Source: Symbiodinium natans (taxonomy: Eukaryota; Sar; Dinophyceae; Suessiales; Symbiodiniaceae). Taken from it: a stretch of 27,797 bases of DNA. The position numbers and the translations under genes are program-made. Under the pieces are notes generated by a model. It worked only from the letters and a program-made list of their open reading frames with translations. It did not search any database and was not told where the DNA came from. This document shows positions 1 to 10,500 of the stretch, in pieces (positions within the stretch are counted from its first letter, which is position 1; each line of letters begins with the position of its first letter). The stretch is taken from the NCBI GenBank assembly GCA_905221605.1, contig CAJNDS010001228.1:1-27797 (forward strand). Reading direction: 5' to 3'.

Positions 1-140
1 CGCGATAGTTTAAAAAATTTCGGGCCTCCAGAAAGGCGCGGCTCGATTTGGCCAAAATAATTTCGGGCCTCCAGAAAGGCGCGGCTCGATTTGGCCAAAT
101 TTTGCCGGGCAGCTCCGGGCAAAATTTGGCCAAATCGAGC
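1..140. repeat. TTTGGCCAAA palindromic module, first copies
   Basis: Two starts of a GC-rich module (GGGCCTCCAGAAAGGCGCGG, then CTCGATTTGGCC) lie in tandem. The second runs through AAATTTTGCC and a short GC loop into GGGCAAAATTTGGCCAAATC, so its two halves are inverted copies. The first copy is truncated at TTTGGCCAAAA. The same module recurs at 1487-2104 and 17400-17620. Confidence 0.85.
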
Positions 141-159
141 TGGGGGGGTGGGGTCTGGG

Positions 160-760
160 GAATCCCCCCCATTTGGAAATAAATGAATTAATTGAATTAA
201 TTGAACTAATTCAATTAATTCAATTAATTCAATTAATTCCACCCCCCCTTTGGAATTAAATGAATTAATTGAATTAATTGAATTAATTCAATTAATTCAA
301 TTAATTCAATTAATTCAATTAATTCAATTAATTCAATTAATTCAATTAATTCAATTAATTGAATTAATTCATTTATTTCCAAAGGGGGGGGAGGGGTGGG
401 GGCTGGGGAATCCCACCCATTTGGAAATAAATGAATTAATTGAACTAATTGAATTAATCGAAATAATTCAACTAATTCAATTAATTCAATTAGTTAATTT
501 ATTTCCAAAGGGGAGGTGGAATTAATTGAATTAATTGAATTAATTCCAATTAGTTCAATTAATTCAATTAATTCAATTAATTCAATTAATTCAATTAATT
601 CAATTAATTCATTTATTTCCAAAGAGGGGGGTTCAATGAATTCAATTAATTCAATTAATTCAATTAATTCAACTAATTCAATTAATTCCACCCCCCCTTT
701 GGAAATAAATGAATTAATTGAATTAATTCAGTAAATTCATTAAATTCCAGGGGGAAAGTG
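160..760. repeat. (GAATTAATT)n hairpin arrays, block A
   Basis: A 9-bp tandem repeat GAATTAATT switches to its reverse complement AATTAATTC within each block, so each block can fold on itself. Blocks are bounded by CCCCCCTTTGGAAATAAATG on the left and its complement CATTTATTTCCAAAGGGGGG on the right, as terminal inverted repeats. Apparent reading frames here (ELIELIQ or INSINS strings) are translations of the repeat and not genes. Confidence 0.9.
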
Positions 761-814
761 GAAATTAAGGAATTTAATGAATTAAATTCTGTCTGTGCAA
801 CCCTACAGGACCTA

Positions 815-917
815 AAATAGGGTCTATTTGGAACATGGCTCTTGTGAATAAGTATACGTTTTGGGGCCTGTTTTCCTCTTGTAAATACGATTCCCAGCTT
901 CCAAATAGACCCTATTT
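815..917. repeat. 103-bp element with perfect 19-bp inverted ends (copy 1)
   Basis: AAATAGGGTCTATTTGGAA at 815-833 is matched exactly by its reverse complement at 899-917. The 65-bp centre is unique and non-coding. This is the structure of a miniature inverted-repeat element or a foldback. A second copy lies at 2799-2901 within the larger duplication. No target-site duplication is obvious. Confidence 0.7.
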
Positions 918-929
918 AAGCTGCACACC

Positions 930-1480
930 CCCCCCCCTTTGGAAATAAATGAATTAATTGAATTAATTGAATTAATTGAATTAATTGAATTAATTGAATT
1001 AATTGAATTAATTGAATTTCAATTAATTCAAATAATTCATTTATTTCCAAAGGGGAGGTGGAATTAATTGCATTAATTGAATTAATTCAATTATTTCAAT
1101 TAATTCAATTAATTCAATTAATTCATTTATTTCCAAAGGGGGGGGAGGGGTGGGGGCTGGGGAATCCCCCCATTTGGAAATAATTGAATTAATTGAATTA
1201 ATTGAATTAATTGAATTAATTGAATCAATTCAATTAATTCAATTAATTCAATTAATTCAATTAATTCAATTAATTCAATTAATTCCACCCCCCCCCCTTT
1301 GGAAATAAATGAATTACTTGAATTAATTGAATTAATTCAATTAATTCAATTAATTCAATTAATTCAATTAATTCAAGTAATTCAATTAATTCAATTAATT
1401 CATTTTTTTCCAAAGGGGGGGGGTGGGGGCTGGGGAATCCCCCCCATTTGGAAATGAATGAACTAATTGAACGAAATTAT
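930..1480. repeat. (GAATTAATT)n hairpin arrays, block B
   Basis: The 9-bp repeat and CCCCCCTTTGGAAATAAATG boundaries are the same as in block A. At least three inverted-repeat units lie head to tail, separated by G-rich spacers (GGGGTGGGGGCTGGGGAAT). No gene is seen. Confidence 0.88.
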
Positions 1481-1486
1481 TTAAAC

Positions 1487-2104
1487 TATCGCGGCTCGAA
1501 TTGGCCAAATTTTGCCGGGCAGCCTGCGGGCAAAATTTGGCCAAATCGGGCTGCTCTTCGTATGCCATGAGAAATGCGCGGCTCGATTTGGCCAAATTTT
1601 GCCCGGAGGCTGCCCGGCAAAATTTGGCCAAATCGAGCCGCGATAGTTTAAATAATTTCGGGCCTCCAGAAAGGCGCGGCTCGATTTGGCCAGATTTTGC
1701 CGGGGAGTCTGCGGGCAAAATTTGGCCAAATCGGGCTGCTCGTCGAACGCGATGAGAAATGCGCGGCTCGATTTGGCCAAATTTTTCCGGGCAGCCTCCG
1801 GGCAAAATTTGGCCAAATCGAGCCGTGCCTTTCTGAAGGCCCGAAATTTTTAAACTATCGCGGCTCGATTTGGCCAAATTTTGCCGGGCAGCTTCCAGGC
1901 AAAATTTGGCCAAATCGGGCTGCCCTTCGTACGCGATGAGAAATGCGTGGCTCGATTTGGCCAAATTTTGCCCGGAGGCTGCCCGGCAAAATTTGGCCAA
2001 ATCGAGCCGCGATAGTTTAAATAATTCGGGCCTCCAGAAAGGCGCGGCTCGATTTGGCCAAATTTTGCCGGGCAGCCTCCGGGCAAAATTTGGCCAAATC
2101 GAGC
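1487..2104. repeat. Tandem TTTGGCCAAA palindromic modules
   Basis: The module is repeated several times in alternating orientation. Each copy has inverted CGATTTGGCCAAATTTTGCC arms around a short GC loop such as GGGCAGCCTGCG. The spacers (CGTATGCCATGAGAAATGCG and similar) also recur. Open frames occur on both strands because the unit has few stops, but they contain only repeat peptides (AKFCRAASGQNLAKSS) and are not credible genes. Confidence 0.88.
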
Positions 2105-2912
2105 TGGGGGGGTGGGGTCTGGGGAATCCCCCCCATTTGGAAATAAATGAATTAATTGAATTAATTGAATTAATTGAATTAATTCAATTAATTCTATTAA
2201 TTAAATTAATTCAATTAATTCCACCCCCCCTTTGGAAATAAATGAATTAATTGAATTAATTGAATTAATTGAATTAATTCAATTACTTCAATTAATTCAA
2301 TTAATTCAATTAATTCAAATTAATTCAATTACTTCAATTAATTCATTTATTTCCAAAGGGGGGGGAGGGGTGGGGGCTGGGGAATCCCCCCCATTTGGAA
2401 ATAAATGAATTACTTGAATTAATTGAATTAATCGAAATGATTCAACTAATTCAATTAATTCAATTAATTAATTTATTTCCAAAGGGGAGGTGGAATTAAT
2501 TAAATTAATTGAATTAATTCCAATTAATTCAATTAATTCAATTAATTCAATTAATTCAATTAATTCAATTAATTCAATTAATTCAATTAATTCAATTAAT
2601 TCATTTATTTCCAAAGAGGGGGGTTCAATTAATTCAATTAATTCAATGAATTCAACTAATTCAATTAATTCCACCCCCCCCTTTGGAAATAAATGAATTA
2701 ATTGAATTAATTCATTAAATTCATTAAATTCCAGGGGGAAAGTGGAAATTAAGGAATTTAATGAATTAAATTCTGTCTGTGCAACCCTACAGGACCTAAA
2801 ATAGGGTCTATTTGGAACATGGCTCTTGTGAATAAGTATACGTTTTGGGGCCTGTTTTCCTCTTGTAAATACGATTCCCAGCTTCCAAATAGACCCTATT
2901 TAAGCTGCACAC
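2020..2912. repeat. Second copy of a ~0.9-kb segment (partial tandem duplication)
   Basis: Sequence from about 2020 to 2912 repeats about 57 to 928 in the same order: palindromic module, G-rich spacer, hairpin arrays, 103-bp element. The offset is about 1963 at the left and 1984 at the right, so array length changed by about 20 bp. After the shared CTGCACAC end the two copies diverge. Confidence 0.85.
2799..2901. repeat. 103-bp inverted-end element (copy 2)
   Basis: This is a near-identical copy of the element at 815-917, including both 19-bp inverted ends. It was copied as part of the surrounding duplication and is not an independent insertion. Confidence 0.7.
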
Positions 2913-2992
2913 GGGGGTGGGGGTTATGCATCATACTTCCTTAATAATAGGAATTCTACTAGTACATGGTACATTCTGACCCCACAGCTGCA

Positions 2993-3087
2993 GACCCTAA
3001 ACCCTAAACCCTAAACCCTAAACCCTAAACCCTAAACCCTAAACCCTAAACCCTAAACCCTAAACCCTAAACCCTAAACCCTAAACC
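2993..3087 (+). repeat. Interstitial telomeric array (CCCTAAA)~13
   Basis: An uninterrupted run of CCCTAAA heptamers, the plant-type telomere motif also used by dinoflagellates. It sits between the hairpin-repeat region and the TIR element, so it is interstitial. It marks the edge between the two domains. Confidence 0.9.
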
Positions 3088-3232
3088 CCCACCTTGGGGT
3101 TCACTTGGTCCCCACCAGGAGGACACTTTGAACTTACGGACTTATAACCCACTTATAAGTGACTTAGGTTGGAGTATTTATAAGTGAGTTATAAGTAACT
3201 TATAAGTAACTTATAAGTAGACCTAAGTCCTA

Positions 3233-3440
3233 TCAGGTTTTCACAAAATTGTATTTTGTACGATCGCCGTCCGTTTGCCAGGAATGGTGATTTTCGCATC
3301 CCATGTTCGCAACCGCCCGCTGGACATTCTCGCACGTCCGGCGCAGGAAGCGTAGCCCGTGCTGGCGGCGTTGGGAGACTTCCTTGCTCAAGCGGCAATT
3401 GTGGCACTGCAAGGTTTCCACCGTCTGCTCGGCTTGGGTT
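3233..3440 (-). CDS. Terminal exon of small Cys-motif gene in the TIR element
   Basis: After an AG acceptor (minus CTACCAG|A), an open frame of 68 codons ends at a stop. It contains QCHNC near its start and further Cys (RRTCENVQ, NMGCENHH) in an Arg-rich basic context, suggesting metal or nucleic-acid binding. About 37 of 48 codons checked end in G or C, unlike the other frames. The one-base start fits the two bases left by the exon at 3673-3723. No family is recognised. Confidence 0.45.
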
Positions 3441-3599
3441 CTGGTAGCTGGGTTTGGGGTTGAAGGTATAGGGATCCAAAGCAGGGAGCCGGGCATGAAA
3501 AACCTGGCCCTACATGTGTAGCCCCCAGCAGAACACATTGTTTTGGCCGCACGGACATGCTCTGTTAGGCAAAGGCCTATACTGGGGCCGAGGAGGCCG

Positions 3600-3647
3600 C
3601 GGACATCCGCGGACATCCGCGGACACCCGCGGACATCCCGCGGACAT
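3600..3647 (+). repeat. GGACATCCGC tandem minisatellite
   Basis: Five imperfect copies of a 10-11 bp unit (GGACATCCGC/GGACACCCGC) lie between candidate exons of the TIR-element gene. The function is unknown. Confidence 0.75.
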
Positions 3648-3672
3648 AGCCCGGGAGCTCTCCGCAACTCAC

Positions 3673-3723
3673 TGCTCCGCAAGCACGTCGGCGAGAAAAG
3701 CGAGGATCTCGCAATTGGCAGCG
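3673..3723 (-). CDS. Internal exon of the TIR-element gene
   Basis: On the minus strand this 51-nt block has a GGACAG|C acceptor and an excellent donor GAGCA|GTGAGT. It encodes AANCEILAFLADVLAE with high third-position GC. It ends with two bases that join in frame to the 3440 exon. The match of frame and splice sites supports a real gene. The peptide is not recognised. Confidence 0.4.
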
Positions 3724-3825
3724 CTGTCCGGTTTTTTACCGGGGTGGCAAAAGGATGCTGCGGAACGTAGAGCAGGATGTTGGTGAGTTTTTTTGCGTGG
3801 CCCGGCGCGTGGAAACATGACGCAC

Positions 3826-3897
3826 TGGAGCGGCTGACGTGCCGCCGTTACAAGTGGGACAACGGACAAAAACTTGAGGCGGCCGTGGCAAGTCGGG
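3826..3897 (-). CDS. CxxC-containing exon of the TIR-element gene
   Basis: A 72-nt exon with a classic acceptor (minus TTTCCTTGCAG|C) and a GTGCGT donor encodes a Pro-rich stretch followed by VRCPTCNGGTSAAP, a CxxC zinc-ribbon-like knuckle. It keeps phase 0 at both ends. The join to the next exon is unresolved, because that exon needs two carried bases. A further small exon between them (frame NILLYVPQHPFATP near 3730-3775) is possible. Confidence 0.35.
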
Positions 3898-4159
3898 CTG
3901 CAAGGAAACCCGATTTATCACAACAACATCACACCAAAAGCAACAACAAAGACAACAAAAAAAAGGTGGTTCGTAAGTAGTTATAAGTCCACATAAGTCC
4001 GCATAAGTCCGACAGGCCAAGTAATTATAAGTGACTTATAAACGTTTATAAGTTCAACAAAAATGGACATACTTATAACTCACTTATAACTCAGTTACAG
4101 GAGTTATAACTAAGTTATAACCCAGTTATAAACAACCTATGTCCAAAGCGCCCTCCTGG

Positions 4160-4415
4160 CAAGGTCGGGCTTCGGGGGTAGACCCTGAATCCCAGGCCCG
4201 CTGTAAAGCTAAAGCTTAACGCCCTAAACCCCAAACCCCAAACCCCAAACCCTAAACCCTAAACCCTAAACCCTAAACCCTAAACCCTAAACAACTTCTT
4301 AAGGGCCCTAAATAACAACTGGTCGTACGAGCCTAAACGAAAACTAAGTCACTTGCTTCAACGAAAAAGTAGGACTTAGGGGTTACCTAGGGGCTTAGGG
4401 TTTAGGGTATAAGGT
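4160..4415. repeat. Degenerate telomere-like repeats downstream of the micro-exon gene
   Basis: Runs of CCCTAAA and CCCCAAA at about 4222-4291, then unique AT-balanced sequence and TTTAGGG copies at about 4394-4421. No gene is seen. This would include the 3' flank of the minus-strand gene that ends at 4416. Confidence 0.7.
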
Positions 4416-4514
4416 TTAGGGTCGCGTGCCCTTGAAGACCAGGTTGGGCACTGCCCATTTGGGTTGGATCTGCAGTGGATCGGTCTCGTCATCGCCATGC
4501 CTCGGATCACGGAT
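4416..4514 (-). CDS. Exon 28 (terminal): cytoplasmic tail and stop
   Basis: It encodes IRDPRHGDDETDPL, then QIQPKWAVPNLVFKGTRP. Third-position GC is high (21 of 31). The stop TAA lies inside CCCTAAACC, so the telomere-like repeat supplies the terminator. The acceptor is ATAAAG|A, phase 0, matching exon 27. An alternative is that the exon ends earlier at a GC donor (AAGG|GCACGC). Confidence 0.6.
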   Translation of the reverse strand: MRDPRHGDDETDPLQIQPKWAVPNLVFKGTRP

Positions 4515-7500
4515 CTTTATGGTTTAGGGTTCAGCGTTTAGGGTTGGGGTTCAGGGTTCAGGGTTCAGGGTTTAGGGTTTGGGGTTTAGGGTTTCGGGCT
4601 ATTATTCTATAGGGTTTAGGGTACAACGTGTAGGGTTTGGGGTTCAAGGTCTCGGGTTGAGAGTTTCGGGCCTACTTACTTCTCCAATAACCAAGAACAT
4701 GTTAAACATTAGTTTTTCTACCAAATAAGGAAACCCAAAAAGTTTAAAGTTCAGCTGTTGGAGAAGTAAGCCTAGGAGCTCTGCAAACGATCCCTGCATA
4801 AGAGGCCCGACCCAAAATCCTGCCCCGCACCCAGGGCCAACCGAAACCCGCCCTTCTTCCGTGATATGTTCTCAGACTAAACTTCTAAATCCTAAACCCT
4901 ACTAAACCCTGAGCCCTGCACCCGACGGCCAGAACCCCCACCACCCCCGGGCTAACCCTAAACCCTAAACCCCAAACCCTAACCTCTAAACCCCAAACCC
5001 TAAACCCTACCAAGATAAGGTCTCATCACTGCCAAGGCGCAGATGGCGAGGTAGAACACCATGAACACGAGGCCCACCGCGTTGAGATACTTTTGCAAGC
5101 TGAAGTCCTCACGCTTCCACCTGGAGTAACCAGGTTTTGGGAGTTTTGGTGTGCTGGGGTGGGTTTAGGGTTTAGGGTTTAGGGTGTGGGGTTGTAGGGT
5201 TGTGGGGTTTTGGGGTTCAAGCGCCAGGTGTCGCAGAGCTGTAAGCTTTAGACGGTGGCTTTCTTCCCGTTAACTGCAGAGGACTTCGGGGTGTAGGGCT
5301 GTGTTGCAACGAAAAAAACGGAAACCCTAAACCCTAAAACCCTAAAACCCTAAAACCCTAAAACCCTAAACCCTAAACCCTCAGGGTTTAGGGGTTTAGG
5401 GCCGTTTCGGGGAAGACTTTAGGTGCCCCTAGTTAGCATCTGCCCCTGCCGTTCAGATACCCAGATGGTGCTTAGGGTTTAGGGTTTCCAGGGTTTAGGG
5501 TTTAGGGTTTAGGGTTAAGGGTTAAGGGTTTAGGGTTATCTTGCTGCGTTGGCTTTCGGTATGGTACCGCCTAGGGTTTATAGGGCTTAGGGTTGTAGGT
5601 TACAGGTTTTTGAAAGGGCTTATAGGGTTGAGGATATCGGGTCTGTGGTTTGGGGCTTGGGGTTTAGGGTTTAAGGTTTAGAGTCTTAATGGTTTGGGGC
5701 AGGTTGGCCAACATGTTATAACCCAGAAGCCGTAAAAGCCTTTAACCCCTAAACCCTAAACCCCCAAACTGTGGAAAGGACGGTGGCTCAGGCTGCGCGT
5801 GTGCCCTGAGAATCCCAGATCTTGGGGACGAAATTGGCTTTAGGGCTTAAAAAGGTCGCAAATAGACCCAGTGATCCATGCACCCTTGAAGCGCACAGTT
5901 GGGGTTTGACGCCATTTCCTAGCTCCTTATGGATCTAAACATCTGCTATGTGGGAACATGGTTCCGTTGTGTATTCGGGCGCGTGATGCCGGAACTGAAC
6001 GCCAAACCTGCTGCAGCCATAGAAGACCCAAGCCCCTTAAGTCTAAAGAATCTAAAAACTACTGGGTCCTAAACCCTATACCCTAAACCCAAAACAACCT
6101 ACTGTATGCGTTGAGCAACCCGAAAACCACGCAAAATGCTCCGTATTCGCAATGAGGAAGTACGTAACCCGTGTAAAGAAAATATATATATATATATATA
6201 TGTCGATCAAGTAGTCCCGGAGATAATCTCGAAGGGCTGACCCTATAATTAAACCCGATCGGCAGGCCCAGTGCACTTCGTAAGCAGGTTTTAGGGTTTA
6301 GGGTTTAGGGTTTCGGGTTCAGGGTTTAGGGTTTAGGGTTTCGGGTTTAGGGTACGTAGGCTTATGAGTACCGGAAACAAGCAGCCTCAGGCCCCAAAAC
6401 AGGCTTTCCTGAGACCCCAACCAAGCTGCGAGCCGCCCCACGGCCCCAGAAAGGCCCACGAGCCTGATACTAAAAAATCCCAACCCTTAACCCTTCGGGT
6501 TTTGGGTTCGGGTCTGGGGTTTTAGGGTCTAGGGGCTTCGAAAGCTTGAGTTTCAGGGTTCAGGGTGTTAAGGGTGTATGAAAATCATTAAGTTTAAGCC
6601 TGATGGCTTCGGTTGGGGGGGGGGGGGGGTTCGGGGTTGGGGGTTTATATAGGCTAGGGTGTATTCAGCATGTTAGAATGGAGGATTTTCGAGGTTGAGG
6701 GCTTTGGGGTTTTTTGGATTCAGGGGTTTTAGGGTTTGGGGTTTAGGTTTTAGGGGGGGAGTTCGGGCTTTCGGCTTTCAGGAACCGTGAATCTGGGCCC
6801 TGGAAGGTCGGGGGAGGGGCTTCGGAGTTGCGACGGATCGTAAAGGTTAAGCTATTGAAATGTTAAAATATTAGGGTTTAGGGTTTGAGGTTTAGGGTTT
6901 TGGGTTTTGGGGTTACATGAACCCCAAAAGAGTGTATATAGGGCGTAGGTTGTGGGATTCAACCCCAACACCCTAGCAAGGTTGTTACGGCACCTCATAG
7001 GCTAAACCAGTAAACGATGGTGCCGATAATTTTTGGCTTTAGGGTTCGAGGCGCGAAATTTAAACCTCAGAAAGCCCCCATAGGCCCGCAAACCCTGCTT
7101 GGAAGGTTCAGGGTACCTATTCATTACCCGATTGGAACTGCACGTAGCCAGAACCCACTTGTTAGATTCTTAGATGCTCTTTTCACGTAGCAAGTCTACT
7201 TCGCATCCCCTAGAAGCCCTATTACTACAATCCCCTGACCCACCTTCCCAAGTCAGAAGACCGAAGTGCCCCAATGTGGATATAGTTGTTTTTTGCGCAC
7301 TGCAATTGGGCCAAACCCCACACTTACCAAACCCTAAACCCTAAACGCTAAACCCTAAACCCAAAACGCTATACCCTAACCCCGAACCCCTAACCCTGCC
7401 AGGGGGCAGTGGAACCGTGAGCATCACTACGAACAAGTCGGTGAAGGGGTCCTCCGTTCCCACCTGGGACCAGGCCAAAATCGAGTTTCTAACCTCTAAG

Positions 7501-10500
7501 CTCTAAGGATTTAGAGTTTGGGGTTTAGGGTTTAGGGTTTGGGGTATAGGGCCCTAAACACTAATATTCTTTGACCAGGCCTACACCGGCGGGGGATGGG
7601 GGGGGTTGGAGGTTTGGACAACCTCCTGGAAGGTTTAGGGCTTAGGGCTTGGGGCTGAATGTATCACAAAGACCCATCCAGGCAGCCCCCCAACAACCCT
7701 AAACCCAAAACCTTAAACCCTGAACCCTCAACCCAAAACCCTAAACCCTAAACCCGAAACCCTAAACCCTGAAACCCGAAACCCTAAACCCTAAACCCGA
7801 AACCCTAAGCAATATAAACCATAAACCCTAAACCCTACACCCTAAACCCTAAACCCTAAACCCTAAACCCTAAACCCTAAACCCTAAACCCTAAACCCTA
7901 AGCTTCACCGAGCGGCGTGACACTGAATCTTCAGGAGGCCGAGGTCGAAGTTTGCCAGCTGCATCCTCGTTCGGTTTAGGGTTTAGGGTTTAGGGTTTAG
8001 GGTTTAGGGTTTAGGGTTTAGGGTTTAGGGTTTAGGGTTTAGGGTTTAGGGCAAAGGGTTTAGGGTTTAGGGTTTAGGGGTTAGGGTTTAGGGTTTAGGG
8101 TTTAGGGTTCAGGGTTTAGGGGTTAGGGCAAAGGGTCTAGGGTTTAGGGTAAACCCTAAACCCGAATTCAACCCTGAACCCTAAGCTCTGAACCCTGAAC
8201 TCTAAACCGATGCAAAAAAGCGCAACCTTTTGCGGGCTCACAGGGGTACATTCGCTTTACCCCAAAGCCCAAAACGATGAAAGGTTACCTACTCAGCACC
8301 CTGCTCAGATTCGTGGGGTGCCAAACCAGAAACCCTGAACCCTGAACCCTGAACCCTGAACCCTAAACCCTAAACCCTAAACCCTAAACCCTAAACCCTG
8401 AACCCTCCTTCAGATGCTGCCGAGCTTCAGCGACAGTAAGGATGACACGGGCTCCTCCCATACCAGGGAAAGGCCGGAGAAGACTCCTGAGGCATCTTAA
8501 GGTTCATGGCTAGGTTTTAGGGTTTAGGGTTTAGGGTTTAGGGTCTAGGGTCTAGGGTCTAGGGTTTAGGTGTTAGGTTTTAGGGTTAGGGGATAGAATT
8601 AAACATTTCAATTTCTATTTTTTTGAGATGGAGTACCCTTAAACATCCCGCCGCCGTGGAAACCGTACCCTATTTTTTGTTAAAGTTAGCGTTTCGCCTA
8701 GGCGGCAGACCTGTTTTGGGAGCTTTTGGAAAGGCGTGATTTCGTATGTCGTTTTTACTAAACGTTGGGTTTTTGCAAGATTTTGGGGTCATTTTGTTGT
8801 TGGGGCCTTTGAGCGCTATGGGACTTTTCCTTTGCTGTGTGTGCAGTCGTGACGCGAGTCTCACAGCTTTGCTGTGTGCATGCACGGCAAACACTGTAAT
8901 TTGCGATGTTTTCATGCATTTCTGCCAAGACAGCCTCTGCAGCTGTGTTTTTTGGAGGCTTGCATTTCCGAAAACGCGTTTGCCAAATTTCAGGACTTTG
9001 ACGGTTTTTGTGGGACGTGTGTTGGGCATGGTCGCGAAAGGCTGGACGCTTGTGACAGATTTTCTTCTTCCACATCCTTGTGCAGTATGTTGACGAAGTC
9101 TTACGGTTCTGGGTTTGTGGAGTTTAGGGTTTAGGGTTTAGGTTTGGAGTTTCGGGTTTAGGTTCTTGGGTCTAGGATGTGGGATTTAGGGTGTGGGTTT
9201 AGGGTTTGGGCTTTTTTTGGTATTGAGGGTTCTGGGGTGTGGGCTTTAGGGAGGCTGAAGGTTGAAGAGTTGAAGATGGGCTTACTAGGTTTAGGGTTTA
9301 GGGCTTAGGTGGCTTGATTTCAGCTGAGGGGCTGGGGGTCCAAGTTTACGGACCTCACACCATGCAAAGCCACGAAACAGTAATCCTGGCAGTCTTGGGA
9401 GCCAAATGCCCTCTAACATAGGGAACGTTGCCACAAAACGTCCTATTTAGGTATATGAACCAAAAACCCTTTTGGGGTTCATTTCAGTTTGGTTCCCAAA
9501 GGAATACCCTGAGCCCTCAGCGCTAAACCAATCGCGCTAAGCCCTAAGCCCTCAACAGCACCCCAAATCTGAAGCAGGAAGCCTTGAACTCTAAACCCTC
9601 ACCCTAAACCCTAAACCCTAAACCCTAAACCCAATATAAACCTAAACGCTAAACCCTAAACCCTAAACCCTGCAAGCTCTCGTCCACTTGCAGGCGGGAC
9701 ACCCAAGGTCTGCACAAGCACCTTTGAAGTCTGTCTCTGGGCGTGCAGGGCTTGAGGGCTTGAGGCTTGAGGCTTGAGGGTTGAGGGTTTAGGGTTTAGG
9801 AGGGGTTTTGGCTCGCATTTTTTTTTTTTGTGGGGGGGGGGGGGGGTTGAAGGGGGGGTAAGCTTTAGGGTTGGAGGGTTCAAAGGTTGAGTGCTTAGCG
9901 GCGAAGGGCACCAACGCCCAAACCCTGCACCTTATAAACATGCAGGGGGTTGAGGTGGAATGAGGGTATATGACGTAGGGTATATATTTCTTGTACCCCG
10001 AAAAGGACACCCGGTATAAACACTCACCAATATTAAAAAAAGGAACCGTATAACACTCACCAAAAACAGAAATATCAACCCTGAATCATATAGGCCTTCA
10101 AGCCCGCGAAGACCCTAAGCCCTAAACCCTAAACCCGAAAAAGTCGGAACGTAGCAGTTCAAAAAGTAAGTGTATAGTAGGGATTTCCCCTAGAAGCCTC
10201 ATAAGCCTTGAAAACCCACAGCCCTAAGCGCATATACACCCTAAACCCAACAAGCTAGGTTTTGAGATTCAGGGTTCAGGTAGGGTTTCAAGTTGAGGGT
10301 TTAGTTAGGGATTGGGGCTTCGGCTTTTAGGGCTGTTTAGGTTTTGGATGTAGGGATTTTAGGGCTTTAGGGCTTCAAGGTTTTTGGGTTTCAGGGCATA
10401 ACTGAAACAGGAACCCTAAACCAATCATCACACCTTCAAACCTACTTATTCCCTTAAACCCTAAGCCCTAAACCCTATACCCCTAAACCCCACTAACCCT

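Larger units (their letters stand above)
3115..4159. mobile_element. Putative TIR DNA element with TTATAAGT subterminal repeats
   Basis: CCAGGAGGACACTTTGAAC at 3115-3133 pairs with GTCCAAAGCGCCCTCCTGG at 4141-4159: 16 of 19 positions match as an inverted repeat. Inside both ends are clusters of ACTTATAAGT-like palindromes (about 3138-3222 and 3973-4135), typical of subterminal transposase-binding repeats. The interior is GC-rich and carries a minus-strand gene with CxxC motifs. I do not recognise a transposase catalytic domain, and no clear target-site duplication is visible, so superfamily and autonomy are unknown. Confidence 0.5.

Noticed and set aside
250-734. Open frames of ELIELIQ and INSINS repeats
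   Set aside because: Direct translations of the 9-bp GAATTAATT array; open on both strands and without any non-repeat sequence.
1395-2241. Overlapping 78-201 codon frames on both strands (AKFCRAASGQNLAKSS type)
   Set aside because: Caused by the palindromic module lacking stops; the same peptide appears on both strands, as expected for an inverted repeat.
7403-7488. Plus-strand exon reading SGTVSITTNKSVKGSSVPTW
   Set aside because: As open and as G/C-ending as the minus reading, but it has no clear donor and no plus-strand partner exon in frame, whereas the minus reading fits both neighbours.
7974-8154. A real chromosome end
   Set aside because: Telomeric arrays occur in both orientations and are followed by coding sequence on both sides, so they are interstitial.
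8670-9093. 115-119 codon frames on both strands
   Set aside because: Low third-position GC, opposed frames over the same DNA, no recognisable domain and no splice-bounded coding signal.
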